A DNA stretch of 64,000 nt from Alphaproteobacteria bacterium (GCA_005883305.1 VBAC01000001.1:1240001-1304000), one strand, 5' to 3'; shown: positions 42,883 through 51,989, numbered from the stretch's first letter. A program made the numbers and translations. The notes: generated from the letters alone by a model not told the origin.

Positions 42883-43290
42883 TCAGCGCGGCATCTGCAG
42901 CGAGGCGTAGCAGGTGAAGCCGCTCATCCCCGCCTGCAGCCGCCGGATGTAATTGGCATAGGCCTGAGCAGCGCTCGGATCGACGCCGGCGGGCGTGGCG
43001 CCGGAGCGCAGCAGGTTCTTGACCTCCTCCCCGCGCAGCGGGCGCGCCAAAGGGGGCGCGGCGCCAGGCGTGCCGGGAGCGACCAGGCTGCCGTCGGGCG
43101 CGACATAGGAGCCGCCGGCCGTCGGCGCGGGCACCGGTATCTCGCAGTTGAGCACCGAGCCCGCGGTCTGGGCCAGCGCAGGGCGCACCGTGATGACCGT
43201 CGAAGCGGCCGCCGCGCCCAGCACGAGGACCGTGCGCCGGCTTGGAACGAAGCCGCTCGTCCCGATCGCCTCTTCGTCAGTGCCGCTCAT
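42883..43290 (-). CDS. Small Tat-exported protein, candidate substrate of the HPr-rel-A system
   Basis: The gene encodes 135 residues. The N-terminus contains PSRRTVLVLGAAAASTVITV, a twin-arginine signal, with ALAQ as the probable cleavage site. The mature part (about 95 residues) is Pro/Gly/Ala-rich, with two cysteines (LNCEIPV and FTCYASL) and a short C-terminus (ASLQMPR). It is the first gene of the four-gene operon, 14 bases before the PqqD-like gene. I do not recognise a family. Its position makes it the best candidate for the modified protein or peptide. Confidence 0.65.
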   Translation of the reverse strand: MSGTDEEAIGTSGFVPSRRTVLVLGAAAASTVITVRPALAQTAGSVLNCEIPVPAPTAGGSYVAPDGSLVAPGTPGAAPPLARPLRGEEVKNLLRSGATPAGVDPSAAQAYANYIRRLQAGMSGFTCYASLQMPR

Positions 43291-43386
43291 GGAATTTCCG
43301 ATACACCTGGGCCCTTTAATAAGGGTAAAGCGGGGACGAGGCGAGCGGCGGCATATCCAGGCGTCCCGCTTCGGGACAGGGGCGGG

Positions 43387-44610
43387 ATGACGGAGAAGAC
43401 GGCGATCAAGGCAGCGGCGATCAGCGTCGCGGGCACTGCCGGGGCGAGCGCCGCCATCCTTGCCGGCGCGCCTCCCGTCGCGGCGCTCATCGCGCTTGTC
43501 GCCGGAATTGCCTCCTATGCGATCGCGGCCGGTGCGGAGGCTCCAATGCCTGCGGAGACCGTGCCTGCCGGGCCCGCCCCGACGCCCCTTCCCCCCGCCG
43601 GCGACCTTCTGAACTCGGTCACCGATCCGATGCTGCTCGTGCGCGACCGCCGCGTGCTGATCGCCAACCGCGCGGCCAAGGACCTGCTGGGCGACCATAT
43701 CGAAGGATCGGACGTCCGCCTCGCCATTCGCCACCCCGCTGCGACCGAGCGGCTTGGAGATCACGGCCAGCGGGAAGAGGCGTTCGAGCTGATCAGCCTC
43801 GGCGAGTCGGGCGGGCAATGGGAGCTGGCGGTAACGCCGCTTCCCGACGGCAGCCGCACGGTGAGGCTGCGCGACCACAGCCAGGTCAGGGCGGCGGAGC
43901 AGATGCGCGTCAACTTCGTCGCCAATGCGAGCCATGAGCTCAGGACCCCGCTGGCGACCTTGCTCGGGTTTCTCGAGACGCTCGAGGACGAGGCGGCGGG
44001 CGGCGATGCGGCGACCCGCAACCGCTTCCTCGCCATTATGTCCGGCGAGGCGAAGCGCATGCGCGACCTGATCGACGATCTGATGTCCCTCTCGCGGATC
44101 GAGGCCGACCGTTACGCGCTGCCAGGTGAGACGGTCGCGCTCGCGCCGATCGTCGCGGAGGTCGTCGCAGGGCACGACGTCGCGGTCGACGATCGTGTGC
44201 CCGGCGCGGCGGTCCGCGGCGACCGCGGGGAGCTGGCGCAGATGCTGAGCAACCTCGTCGTCAACGCGATCAAATATGGCCGCGAGGGGACGCCTGTGCG
44301 AATTAGGCTGGAGGCGGCCCAGGGCGAATGCGTCCGCCTCAGCGTCGCCGACGAGGGCGAAGGCATCGCAGCGGAGCACATCCCTCGACTGACCGAGCGA
44401 TTCTACCGCGTCGACGCTGGCCGCAGCCGCCAGGTCGGCGGGACGGGCCTCGGCCTCGCCATCGTCAAGCACATCGTGCTGCGCCATCGCGGCCGCCTCG
44501 ATATCGCCAGCGAGCCCGGAGTCGGCACCACCGTCAGCGTCTACCTGCCGCTGGCGGAAGGCCTGTCATCAAAGAGTCATCCAGACGCCACACAAGCCAT
44601 CCCGTCCTGA
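43387..44610 (+). CDS. phoR: Phosphate regulon sensor histidine kinase
   Basis: The gene encodes 407 residues. The N-terminus has two hydrophobic segments (AAAISVAGTAGASAAILAG and AALIALVAGIASYAIAAG), then a PAS-like domain and the dimerisation/phosphoacceptor box NASHELRTPL with His179. HATPase motifs follow (NLVVNAIKYG, VADEGEGIA, GGTGLGLAIVKHI). The context before pstS and phoB identifies it as PhoR. It is divergent from the HPr-rel-A operon. A Pho box lies in its last codons. Confidence 0.93.
   Translation: MTEKTAIKAAAISVAGTAGASAAILAGAPPVAALIALVAGIASYAIAAGAEAPMPAETVPAGPAPTPLPPAGDLLNSVTDPMLLVRDRRVLIANRAAKDLLGDHIEGSDVRLAIRHPAATERLGDHGQREEAFELISLGESGGQWELAVTPLPDGSRTVRLRDHSQVRAAEQMRVNFVANASHELRTPLATLLGFLETLEDEAAGGDAATRNRFLAIMSGEAKRMRDLIDDLMSLSRIEADRYALPGETVALAPIVAEVVAGHDVAVDDRVPGAAVRGDRGELAQMLSNLVVNAIKYGREGTPVRIRLEAAQGECVRLSVADEGEGIAAEHIPRLTERFYRVDAGRSRQVGGTGLGLAIVKHIVLRHRGRLDIASEPGVGTTVSVYLPLAEGLSSKSHPDATQAIPS
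44563..44580 (+). promoter_or_regulatory. Pho box upstream of pstS, inside phoR
   Basis: CTGTCAT-CAAA-GAGTCAT matches the PhoB-binding consensus of two CTGTCAT-like seven-mers spaced by four bases. The first seven-mer is exact and the second matches at five of seven positions. It lies 60 bases upstream of the pstS start and within the phoR coding sequence. PhoB should bind here during phosphate starvation and drive the pst operon. Confidence 0.75.
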
Positions 44611-44639
44611 CCCGCCTGAGGGTCGCCAGGGAGGCTCAC

Positions 44640-45692
44640 TTGAAAAAATCGCTGATGACGATCCTCGGCGCGGCCCTCGCGCTCGCCGGCTGCGGCAGCC
44701 CGACCGGCACAGGCGGCGAAACCGCCCCGCGGCAGGAAATTCGAATCGTCGGCTCCTCGACGCTCTACCCCTTCACCGTGGCGGTCGCGGAGCGATTCGC
44801 TCAAGGGAGCGGCGGCTTCCGCGCCCCCATCGTCGAATCGACCGGCACCGGTGCGGGCCTCAACCTGTTCTGCAACGGAGTCGGCGCTCAGCATCCCGAC
44901 ATCGCCGACGCGTCGCGGCGGATCAAGGCGAGCGAGTTCCAGCAGTGTGTCCATAACGGGGTGCGCCAGATCGTCGAGGTCCCCGTCGGAATCGACGGGC
45001 TCGCCCTGATCGAATCCTCGCAGCGGCCGACCGGCTTCCGCCTCACCCCGCGCGACATCTACATGGCGCTCGCCGCCAACCCGTTCGGCCGTCCTCAGGC
45101 GGCGCACAGCTGGCACGAGGTCAATCCTGCGCTGCCCGACGTCCCGATCCGGGTCTACGGCCCGCCGCCCACCTCCGGCACACGCGACAGCTTCGCCGAG
45201 CTGATCCTCGAAAAGGGCTGCGACAGCGATCCGGCGATGGTCGCGCTCAAGTCGGCCGATTCGGACCGCCACAAGCAGGTCTGCACGCATATCCGCGAGG
45301 ACGGCGCATTCATCGAGGCCGGCGAGAACGACAATCTGCTGATGCAGCGGGTCGCCGAGAATCAGGGCGCGATCGGCGTTCTCGGCTATTCGTTCTTGGA
45401 GGAGAATGCGGATCGCGTGCGCGGCATTCCGATCGGCGGAATCGCTCCCACGGCGGAGACGATCCAGAACTTCACCTATCCCGGCGCGCGGCGGCTCTAC
45501 CTTTACGTGAAGGGGGAGCATTTCGGCGCCGTTCCGGGCCTTCGCGAGTTCCTGGCCGCTTACTCGCAAGCCTGGGGACCGGGCGGCTATCTCGCCCAGC
45601 ACGGCCTCATCCCGCTGACCGACGCCGAGCGCGCCGCGTCGCTCGCGATCGTGCAAAATCCGACGCCGATCACGGCCGAGGGGCTGCACTAG
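44640..45692 (+). CDS. pstS: Phosphate ABC transporter substrate-binding protein
   Basis: The gene encodes 350 residues. The N-terminus has a signal peptide with lipobox (LALAGC), so it is a lipoprotein anchored in the periplasm-facing membrane. The binding core includes RIVGSSTLYPFTVAVAERF, TGTGAGLNLFC and PPTSGTRDSFAE, the phosphate-binding loops of PstS. The start is TTG 44640 (TTGAAAAAATCG) with AGGGAGG about seven bases upstream. The Pho box at 44563 is just before it. Confidence 0.95.
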   Translation: MKKSLMTILGAALALAGCGSPTGTGGETAPRQEIRIVGSSTLYPFTVAVAERFAQGSGGFRAPIVESTGTGAGLNLFCNGVGAQHPDIADASRRIKASEFQQCVHNGVRQIVEVPVGIDGLALIESSQRPTGFRLTPRDIYMALAANPFGRPQAAHSWHEVNPALPDVPIRVYGPPPTSGTRDSFAELILEKGCDSDPAMVALKSADSDRHKQVCTHIREDGAFIEAGENDNLLMQRVAENQGAIGVLGYSFLEENADRVRGIPIGGIAPTAETIQNFTYPGARRLYLYVKGEHFGAVPGLREFLAAYSQAWGPGGYLAQHGLIPLTDAERAASLAIVQNPTPITAEGLH

Positions 45693-45719
45693 AGCGGATC
45701 GAGCCGGGGCGAACCGGAA

Positions 45720-47102
45720 GTGACCACGACGACCATAGCGCTGCTGTTGCTGGGCTTCGGGCTTATCGCCTGGCTGGCGGGGCGCGCCAAAGCGCGGGCG
45801 TTCCTGGGGCCGGACCGCGCCCGGCCCCATTCGCTGCCAAGCTATCATGGCTGGTATGCGGCCCTGTTCGCGGCCGTCCCGGCGATCGTCTTCCTGGTCG
45901 TCTGGGGCCAGGTGTCGGGAGGGCTGATCTATCAGCAGGTGATGGCCAGCCCGCAGGCGACGGCGCTGCCGAGCTTCGCCATGCAGCGCTCGGCGATCCT
46001 CGGCGAGGCCTATGCGCTCGCCACCGGCGCAGCGACCGCAGCCTTCAACCCGCAGGCGCGCGCCCTCGCGCCGGTCTACGCGCAGGCGATCTCTTTCTAT
46101 GCCTGGATCGGCTTGGCTGTCGCGGCCCTGATCGCCTTCGCCGGCGGCGCCTTCGCCTACACCCGCATTTCCCCCGCATTCCGCGCGCGCACGCGCGTCG
46201 AGCGAATGGTGATGGGGCTGCTGCTGGGGGCGTCGCTGATCGCGGTTCTGACGACTCTCGGCATCGTCGTCTCGCTCCTGTTCGAAAGCCTGCGATTCTT
46301 CGGCTTCGTCTCGCCGCTCGAATTCCTGACGGGCCTCAAGTGGAGCCCGCAAATGGCGATCCGCGCCGATCAGGCCGGATCGTCCGGAGCGTTCGGCGCC
46401 ATCCCGCTCTTCTGGGGGACGATCTTCATCGGCGCGATCATTGCAATGATCGTCGCCATTCCGCTGGGGCTGATGAGCGCGATCTACCTGACCCAATATG
46501 CGAGTCCCCGCCTGCGCGCCTGGATGAAGCCCTTGCTGGAGATCCTCGCCGGAGTGCCGACGGTCGTCTACGGCTATTTCGCGGCGCTGACGGTGGCGCC
46601 GGCCATTCGCGACCTCGGCCTCTCCCTCGGCATTCCGGCCTCGAGCGAATCGGCGCTTGCGGCAGGCCTGGTCATGGGCATCATGATCATCCCGTTCGTC
46701 TCCTCGATGGCCGACGACAGCCTCGCCGCGGTGCCGCAGGCGATGCGCGACGGCAGCCTGGCGATGGGCGCGACCCGCAGCGAGACGATCAAGAAGGTGC
46801 TCGTGCCCGCCGCCTTGCCCGGAGTGGTCGGCGGCGTGCTGCTCGCCGTCAGCCGGGCGATCGGCGAGACGATGATCGTGGTGATGGCGGCGGGGCTCGC
46901 CGCAAACCTCACCGCCAACCCCTTCGCCAGCGTAACCACGGTGACGACCCAGATCGTCCAGCTGCTGACCGGGGACCAGGAGTTCGACAGCCCGAAGACG
47001 CTCGCCGCCTTCGCCCTCGGCCTCGTCCTGTTCCTGATCACGCTCACGCTCAACATCGTCGCGCTTCGCGTTGTGAAGAAATATCGCGAAGCCTATGAGT
47101 GA
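45720..47102 (+). CDS. pstC: Phosphate ABC transporter permease PstC, long form
   Basis: The gene encodes 460 residues, larger than the usual 320 or so because of an N-terminal extension of several extra helices. The permease core has SAIYLTQYASPRLRAW, GVPTVVYGYF and the EAA loop region AMRDGSLAMGATRSETIKKVLVPAALPG. The start is GTG 45720. The long N-terminal form is found in many alphaproteobacteria. It overlaps pstA by eight bases. Confidence 0.94.
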   Translation: MTTTTIALLLLGFGLIAWLAGRAKARAFLGPDRARPHSLPSYHGWYAALFAAVPAIVFLVVWGQVSGGLIYQQVMASPQATALPSFAMQRSAILGEAYALATGAATAAFNPQARALAPVYAQAISFYAWIGLAVAALIAFAGGAFAYTRISPAFRARTRVERMVMGLLLGASLIAVLTTLGIVVSLLFESLRFFGFVSPLEFLTGLKWSPQMAIRADQAGSSGAFGAIPLFWGTIFIGAIIAMIVAIPLGLMSAIYLTQYASPRLRAWMKPLLEILAGVPTVVYGYFAALTVAPAIRDLGLSLGIPASSESALAAGLVMGIMIIPFVSSMADDSLAAVPQAMRDGSLAMGATRSETIKKVLVPAALPGVVGGVLLAVSRAIGETMIVVMAAGLAANLTANPFASVTTVTTQIVQLLTGDQEFDSPKTLAAFALGLVLFLITLTLNIVALRVVKKYREAYE

Positions 47103-48033
47103 CCCGACCCTCGAAGCGGCGGCCGGCCCGGCGCCGACCGACTGGAGCGGCAGCGCGATCCAGCGGCGAATCCGCCGCCGCTACGCGGCCGAGCGGCGTT
47201 TCCGGCTGGCCGGGCTCGCGGCGATCCTCATCTCCGCGGGCTTCCTCGCCTTCCTGCTCGGCAACATGCTGATGAACGGCCTTGGCGGTTTTGTCGAGAA
47301 TGGCGGCATCGACTGGGGATTCTTCACCGGGGCCGACGCGACCGAACCCGTGCGAGTCGGGATCTGGGGGGCGTTCAAGGGCTCCCTGCTGACGATGATC
47401 GTCACGCTTCTGCTCGCCTTCCCGGTCGGCGTGCTTTCGGCGGTCTATCTCGAAGAATATGCGCCCCGGAACCGCTGGACCGACATGATCGAGGTTTCGA
47501 TCAACAATCTCGCCGCGGTGCCCTCGATCATCTTCGGCCTGCTGGGGCTCGCGGTCTTCCTCAACACCTGGCACCTGCCGCGCTCGGCGCCGCTGGTCGG
47601 CGGGCTGACGCTGGCGCTGATGACCATGCCGGTGATCGTCATCGCGGGACGCAACGCGATCAAGGCGGTGCCGCCTTCGATCCGCGACGCGGCGCTCGGC
47701 ATCGGCGCGAGCCGGATCCAGGTCGTCTTCCACCACGTCTTGCCGCTGGCGCTGCCCGGAATCCTCACCGGCACGATCATCGGCATGGCCCGAGCGCTCG
47801 GCGAGACGGCACCGCTTCTGATGATCGGAATGCGCGCGTTCATCGCCGCGCCTCCGGGCGGCTTCGAGCAGCCGGCGACCGCTTTGCCCGTGCAGATCTT
47901 TCTCTGGTCGGACGAGGTCAGCCGCGGCTTCGTCGAGAAGACCTCGGCGGCGATCATCGTCCTGCTCGTCTTCCTGCTCGCGATGAACGGCATCGCCATC
48001 TATCTTCGCAACAAATTCGAGAAACGCTGGTGA
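47095..48033 (+). CDS. pstA: Phosphate ABC transporter permease PstA
   Basis: The gene encodes 312 residues with six or so hydrophobic helices. [29 protein letters not shown] and the EAA loop [27 protein letters not shown] are typical of PstA. It forms the membrane channel with PstC. The start overlaps the end of pstC. Confidence 0.95.
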   Translation: MSDPTLEAAAGPAPTDWSGSAIQRRIRRRYAAERRFRLAGLAAILISAGFLAFLLGNMLMNGLGGFVENGGIDWGFFTGADATEPVRVGIWGAFKGSLLTMIVTLLLAFPVGVLSAVYLEEYAPRNRWTDMIEVSINNLAAVPSIIFGLLGLAVFLNTWHLPRSAPLVGGLTLALMTMPVIVIAGRNAIKAVPPSIRDAALGIGASRIQVVFHHVLPLALPGILTGTIIGMARALGETAPLLMIGMRAFIAAPPGGFEQPATALPVQIFLWSDEVSRGFVEKTSAAIIVLLVFLLAMNGIAIYLRNKFEKRW

Positions 48034-48038
48034 ACCAT

Positions 48039-48845
48039 ATGACGGACCTTCGCTCCATTGCCGCAGAGGAAGCGGGCCCCGCCGAGGGCGCGGTGAAGAT
48101 GACCGCGCGCGGCGTTTCCGTCTTCTACGGCGACAAGAAAGCGATCGACGACGTCTCGATCGACGTCGGCCGCGAGCACGTGACGGCGTTTATCGGCCCC
48201 TCGGGCTGCGGCAAATCGACCTTTCTTCGCTGCCTCAACCGGATGAACGACACGATTCCCTCGGCGCGGGTCGAGGGGCGGATCGCGCTCGACGGAGAGG
48301 ACATCTACGCCTCGTCGATGGACGTCGTACAGCTTCGCGCCCGGGTCGGCATGGTGTTCCAGAAGCCGAACCCCTTCCCGAAGTCGATCTACGAGAACGT
48401 CGCCTATGGGCCCCGAATCCACGGGCTCGCCTCGGGCAAGAGCGAGATGGACCGGATCGTCGAGCGCTCGCTGCGACGCGCGGGCCTTTGGGAGGAGGTC
48501 AAGGACCGCCTGGCGGAGAGCGGTACCGCGCTTTCCGGCGGCCAGCAGCAGCGGCTGTGCATCGCCCGGGCGATCGCCGTCGATCCCGAGGTGATCCTGA
48601 TGGACGAGCCCTGCTCTGCGCTCGATCCGATCGCCACCGCCAAGATCGAGGAGCTGATCCACGAGCTTCGCGGCCGCTATGCGATCGTGATCGTCACCCA
48701 CAACATGCAGCAAGCGGCCCGAGTCTCCCAGCGCACCGCCTTCTTCCACCTCGGGAGCCTCGTCGAATATGGCGAGACCTCGGATATCTTCACCAATCCC
48801 AGGGCGACCCGCACCAAGGATTACATCACCGGCCGCTACGGCTGA
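48039..48845 (+). CDS. pstB: Phosphate ABC transporter ATP-binding protein
   Basis: The gene encodes 268 residues from ATG 48039. Walker A is GPSGCGKST, the signature [10 protein letters not shown] and Walker [14 protein letters not shown] are all present, together with the PstB-specific [18 protein letters not shown]. It couples ATP hydrolysis to phosphate import. GTG 48030, overlapping the pstA stop, is an alternative start, but GGTGAA stands well placed before 48039. Confidence 0.96.
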   Translation: MTDLRSIAAEEAGPAEGAVKMTARGVSVFYGDKKAIDDVSIDVGREHVTAFIGPSGCGKSTFLRCLNRMNDTIPSARVEGRIALDGEDIYASSMDVVQLRARVGMVFQKPNPFPKSIYENVAYGPRIHGLASGKSEMDRIVERSLRRAGLWEEVKDRLAESGTALSGGQQQRLCIARAIAVDPEVILMDEPCSALDPIATAKIEELIHELRGRYAIVIVTHNMQQAARVSQRTAFFHLGSLVEYGETSDIFTNPRATRTKDYITGRYG

Positions 48846-48856
48846 GGAGAACAGGC

Positions 48857-49570
48857 ATGGCGACGATCGGCCACACGATCAAGGCGTTCGACGCGGAGCT
48901 CGACACTCTGCGCGGCACGATCTGCGAGATGGGCGGTCTCGCCGAAACCGCGATCCAGGGCGCGATGCAGGCGCTCGTCCGCCGCGACCAGGAGGCGGCG
49001 GCAGCCGTCGTGAAGCGCGACAAGAGGATCGACGAGCTGGAGTTCGAGATCGAGCGCCAGGCGGTCCAGATCATCGCCCTGCGCGCGCCGATGGCCGACG
49101 ACCTGCGCGAGGTCGTCGCCGCGCTCAAGATCGCCGGGATCGTCGAGCGAATTGGCGATTATGCCAAGAACATCGCCAAGCGCGTCCCGAGCATCGAGGA
49201 CAGCAAGATCAGGCCGCTGTCGCTGCTTCCCGAAATGGCGCGGATCGCCGGCGAGATGCTGCGCGACGTGCTCGACGCCTTCGCCGCGCGCGACGCCGCC
49301 AAGGCCGCCATGGTGTGCGAGCGCGACGCCGCGGTGGACGATTTCTACAATTCGATCTTCCGCTCGCTGCTGACTCACATGATGGAGAACCCGCACAACA
49401 TCACGCCTGCCACCCACCTGCTGTTCGTCGCCAAGAATCTGGAGCGGATCGGCGATCATGCGACCAACGTCGCCGAGATGGTCTATTTCGCGGCCACCGG
49501 CGAACATCTCGCCGACCGGCCGAAGGGCGCGGACACGACCGCGATCGGGGCCGACGACCTTGGCAGCTAG
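48857..49570 (+). CDS. phoU: Phosphate signalling complex protein PhoU
   Basis: The gene encodes 237 residues of two three-helix repeats. DLREVVAALKIAGIVERIGDYAKNIAKR in the first and NPHNITPATHLLFVAKNLERIGDHATNVAEMV in the second carry the metal-binding E/D-x-x-x-D motifs. PhoU links transporter state to PhoR. It begins 11 bases after pstB. Confidence 0.96.
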   Translation: MATIGHTIKAFDAELDTLRGTICEMGGLAETAIQGAMQALVRRDQEAAAAVVKRDKRIDELEFEIERQAVQIIALRAPMADDLREVVAALKIAGIVERIGDYAKNIAKRVPSIEDSKIRPLSLLPEMARIAGEMLRDVLDAFAARDAAKAAMVCERDAAVDDFYNSIFRSLLTHMMENPHNITPATHLLFVAKNLERIGDHATNVAEMVYFAATGEHLADRPKGADTTAIGADDLGS

Positions 49571-50261
49571 AGGCCGGATCCTGCTCGTCGAGGACGACCC
49601 GGCGCTGGTCGCGCTGCTGACCTATCATTTCGAGCGCGAGGACTTCGAGATCCGGAGCACGCCGGACGGCGAGGACGCGCTGCTGATCGCCCGCGAAGGG
49701 CCGCCCGATCTGGTGATCCTAGACTGGATGCTGGAAGGCCTGTCGGGGATCGAGGTCTGCCGCCGCCTCCGCCGCGGGACGGAGACGGCCAACGTGCCGA
49801 TCATCATGCTCACGGCGCGTGGCGAGGAGGGCGACCGAATCCGCGGCCTCGAAACCGGCGCCGACGATTATGTGACCAAGCCCTTCTCCCCGCGCGAGCT
49901 GGTGGCGCGCGTGCTCGCCGTGCTTCGCCGGGTCCGCCCAGCGCTCGCCGGAGAAACCCTGTCCTACGCGGACATCGAGATGGACCTCGTCGCCCACCGG
50001 GTGAAACGCGGTGGCCGCCCCCTCGCGCTCGGGCCCACCGAATTTCGCCTATTGCGCCATTTTCTCGAACATCCGGGCCGCGTCTTCTCGCGCGAGCGGC
50101 TGCTCGATTCCGTCTGGGGCCGCGACAGCGACATCGAGCTGCGCACCGTCGACGTCCACATCCGTCGCCTCCGGCAGGCGATCAATGCGGGCGGGATGGC
50201 GGACATCATTCGAACGGTCCGGTCGGCCGGATACGCGCTCGACCTCGATCGGCAGGCATGA
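49560..50261 (+). CDS. phoB: Phosphate regulon response regulator
   Basis: The gene encodes 233 residues. The receiver domain shows RILLVEDDPALVALL and the phosphoacceptor Asp in LVILDWMLEGLSG, then LTARGEEGDR and the conserved Lys in YVTKPFSPRELVARV. The C-terminal winged helix (LGPTEFRLLRHFLEHPGRVFSRERLLDSVWG) is the OmpR/PhoB type. The start is TTG 49560, overlapping the phoU stop by 11 bases. It is the last gene of the pst operon and should bind the Pho box at 44563. Confidence 0.95.
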   Translation: MAARGRILLVEDDPALVALLTYHFEREDFEIRSTPDGEDALLIAREGPPDLVILDWMLEGLSGIEVCRRLRRGTETANVPIIMLTARGEEGDRIRGLETGADDYVTKPFSPRELVARVLAVLRRVRPALAGETLSYADIEMDLVAHRVKRGGRPLALGPTEFRLLRHFLEHPGRVFSRERLLDSVWGRDSDIELRTVDVHIRRLRQAINAGGMADIIRTVRSAGYALDLDRQA

Positions 50262-50369
50262 CGTGGAGCAAAGCAACGCGTTGCACGTTTAGCCTCCATC
50301 GTCCGCGCGCTGCGCCGCGGTGACACATGACGGGCGCCCAACGGGAGCGCCTAAACAAGGAGGTCCATC

Positions 50370-50729
50370 ATGAAATCAGCTCTGTTCGCCACCGCTCTTC
50401 TGTTCGCAGGCGCGGCCACGGCCCAAACCTATTCGACCACGACGACGACCACGACGACGGCGCCGGAGATGGCCACGAGCCAGACCGTCATGCCGAGCAA
50501 CGCCAATCCCGAGCGCGACGCGCGCGGCATCCCCGTGATCTCCGATCCGGCCACGGCGCCGGCCGGCTTCAACCAGGCGCCCGGCATGAACGGCATGGGC
50601 GGCCCGCTGGTCGACGCCTCCTCGCCGCCGGCGACCCAGCCCGCCGACGCCTCCTATCCGGCGTGCAGCCGGACCGTCACCGACAATTGCGTCCAGACCT
50701 ACGAGCGGGGCCGCAGCCCCACCCGCTAA
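50370..50729 (+). CDS. Small exported Pro/Thr-rich protein
   Basis: The gene encodes 119 residues. A signal peptide (MKSALFATALLFAGAATAQ) is followed by a Thr run (STTTTTTTT) and a Pro/Ala/Asn-rich stretch. The two cysteines near the C-terminus (PACSRTVTDNCVQ) may form a disulfide. The family is not recognised. It has a strong ribosome binding site (AAGGAGG) and its own terminator, so it is expressed alone. Confidence 0.75.
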   Translation: MKSALFATALLFAGAATAQTYSTTTTTTTTAPEMATSQTVMPSNANPERDARGIPVISDPATAPAGFNQAPGMNGMGGPLVDASSPPATQPADASYPACSRTVTDNCVQTYERGRSPTR

Positions 50730-50749
50730 GGCCTGTCGAGGCAAGGAAT

Positions 50750-50785
50750 TCCCCGGCCTGGCAATCGCCCGGCCGGGGTTTTTTT
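50750..50785 (+). terminator. Rho-independent terminator
   Basis: CCCCGGCC and GGCCGGGG form a perfect eight-base stem with a 12-base loop and a run of seven T residues. It ends the small exported protein gene. Confidence 0.92.
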
Positions 50786-50799
50786 CGTCTCCGCCTTGC

Positions 50800-50819
50800 T
50801 GTATTGCCTCACCAATACA
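50800..50819. promoter_or_regulatory. Operator-like palindrome, copy 2
   Basis: TGTATTG-N6-CAATACA is a perfect inverted repeat. In its inner form TGTATT-N8-AATACA it matches the site upstream of telA (30666-30687) in half-site and spacing. It lies 37 bases upstream of the next gene, overlapping where a promoter would be expected. Confidence 0.6.
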
Positions 50820-50855
50820 CTTGTGCTAGGCCTCTGCCCACAGGAGGGTGGATCT

Positions 50856-51968
50856 ATGTATAGCGAGAGCGATCTGGAAAATGCCGTCGCGGCGGGGGCG
50901 CTGACCCCTGCGCAGGCGGAAAGCTTCCGCGGCTACGTCGCGGCCGGGCGCCATGCGCCGATGGTCGACGAGGAACATTTCCGGCTGCTGACCGGCTTCA
51001 ACGACGTGTTCGTCGGCATCGCCGCCGCGATCATGCTGATCGCGGTGGGAGCGCTCGGTTATTATGTCGGGCCGCATGTCGGGGACGACGGACCCACGCC
51101 CTTCATGGGCCTGTTCGTCGCCGCGACCGCCTGGGGCCTCGCCGAATTCTTCACTCGCCAGCGGCGGATGGCTCTGCCGAGCATCATCCTGCTGCTCGCC
51201 TTCGTCGGCGGCGTTTTCGGAACGATCGTGTTCGGCGCGGGCACCGCTCTCGGCGACGCTTATTTCGAAGAAAACGGATCGGCGGTGGCGATCGTCATCT
51301 CCCTCGGCGCCGCGGTCGCGGCAGCCGCGGCCTGGATGCACTGGCGGCGGTTCCGGGTCCCGATCACGGTCGCCGTCGGCGCCGCCGCGGTGGTCGCGCT
51401 GGTCCTCGGCCTGCTCGCCTCGGGCTACGTCACGCCGGACATGAATGACGCCGACGCCGAGCGGATGAAGAACGTCCTCGAGCCCGTGGCCCTGCTGCTC
51501 GGCCTCGGCACGTTCCTCCTCGCGATGCGCTGGGATTCGTCCGATCCGCGCCGCGAGACCCGCCGCTCCGACGTCGCCTTCTGGCTCCACCTGCTGGCGG
51601 CTCCGCTGATGGTCCACCCGATCTTCGACCTGCTCGGGCTGACCCAGGGCGCGGCAACGGCTCTCGGGGCGATCGCGGTGGTCGTGCTCTATGTCGGGCT
51701 CGGCATGGTGGCGCTGGCGATCGACCGCCGGGCGCTGCTCGTTTCGGCGCTGGCCTATGTGCTGTTCGCGCTGAACCGGCTGTTCGAGACCTACGGCGTC
51801 GTCGAGCTCAACTTCGCGCTCACGGCGCTGGTGATCGGATCGTCCCTGCTGTTGCTCTCCGCCTTCTGGGCAAGCGCTCGCCGGGCGGTCGTCAACCCGC
51901 TGCCCGAGGGGCTGCGCGCGCGCCTTCCGGTGCTCGACAGGTCCGCCGCGGTGCCGCTGCCTGCCTGA
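50856..51968 (+). CDS. Multi-pass membrane protein, DUF2157-like arrangement
   Basis: The gene encodes 370 residues. A soluble N-terminal segment (SESDLENAVAAGALTPAQAESFRGYV) precedes eight to ten hydrophobic helices. The C-terminus is short and charged. The layout resembles membrane proteins annotated DUF2157 or uncharacterised conserved; I do not assign a function. The ribosome binding site AGGAGGG is strong. It carries the same operator-like sequence upstream as telA, suggesting joint regulation. Confidence 0.7.
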   Translation: MYSESDLENAVAAGALTPAQAESFRGYVAAGRHAPMVDEEHFRLLTGFNDVFVGIAAAIMLIAVGALGYYVGPHVGDDGPTPFMGLFVAATAWGLAEFFTRQRRMALPSIILLLAFVGGVFGTIVFGAGTALGDAYFEENGSAVAIVISLGAAVAAAAAWMHWRRFRVPITVAVGAAAVVALVLGLLASGYVTPDMNDADAERMKNVLEPVALLLGLGTFLLAMRWDSSDPRRETRRSDVAFWLHLLAAPLMVHPIFDLLGLTQGAATALGAIAVVVLYVGLGMVALAIDRRALLVSALAYVLFALNRLFETYGVVELNFALTALVIGSSLLLLSAFWASARRAVVNPLPEGLRARLPVLDRSAAVPLPA

Positions 51969-51989
51969 GCCGAGCCGGCCGACTACCTG

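Noticed and set aside
50262-50300. Palindrome gcaacgcgttgc after phoB as an operon terminator
   Set aside because: The short perfect palindrome has no T-run and weak flanking pairing. A terminator function cannot be supported.
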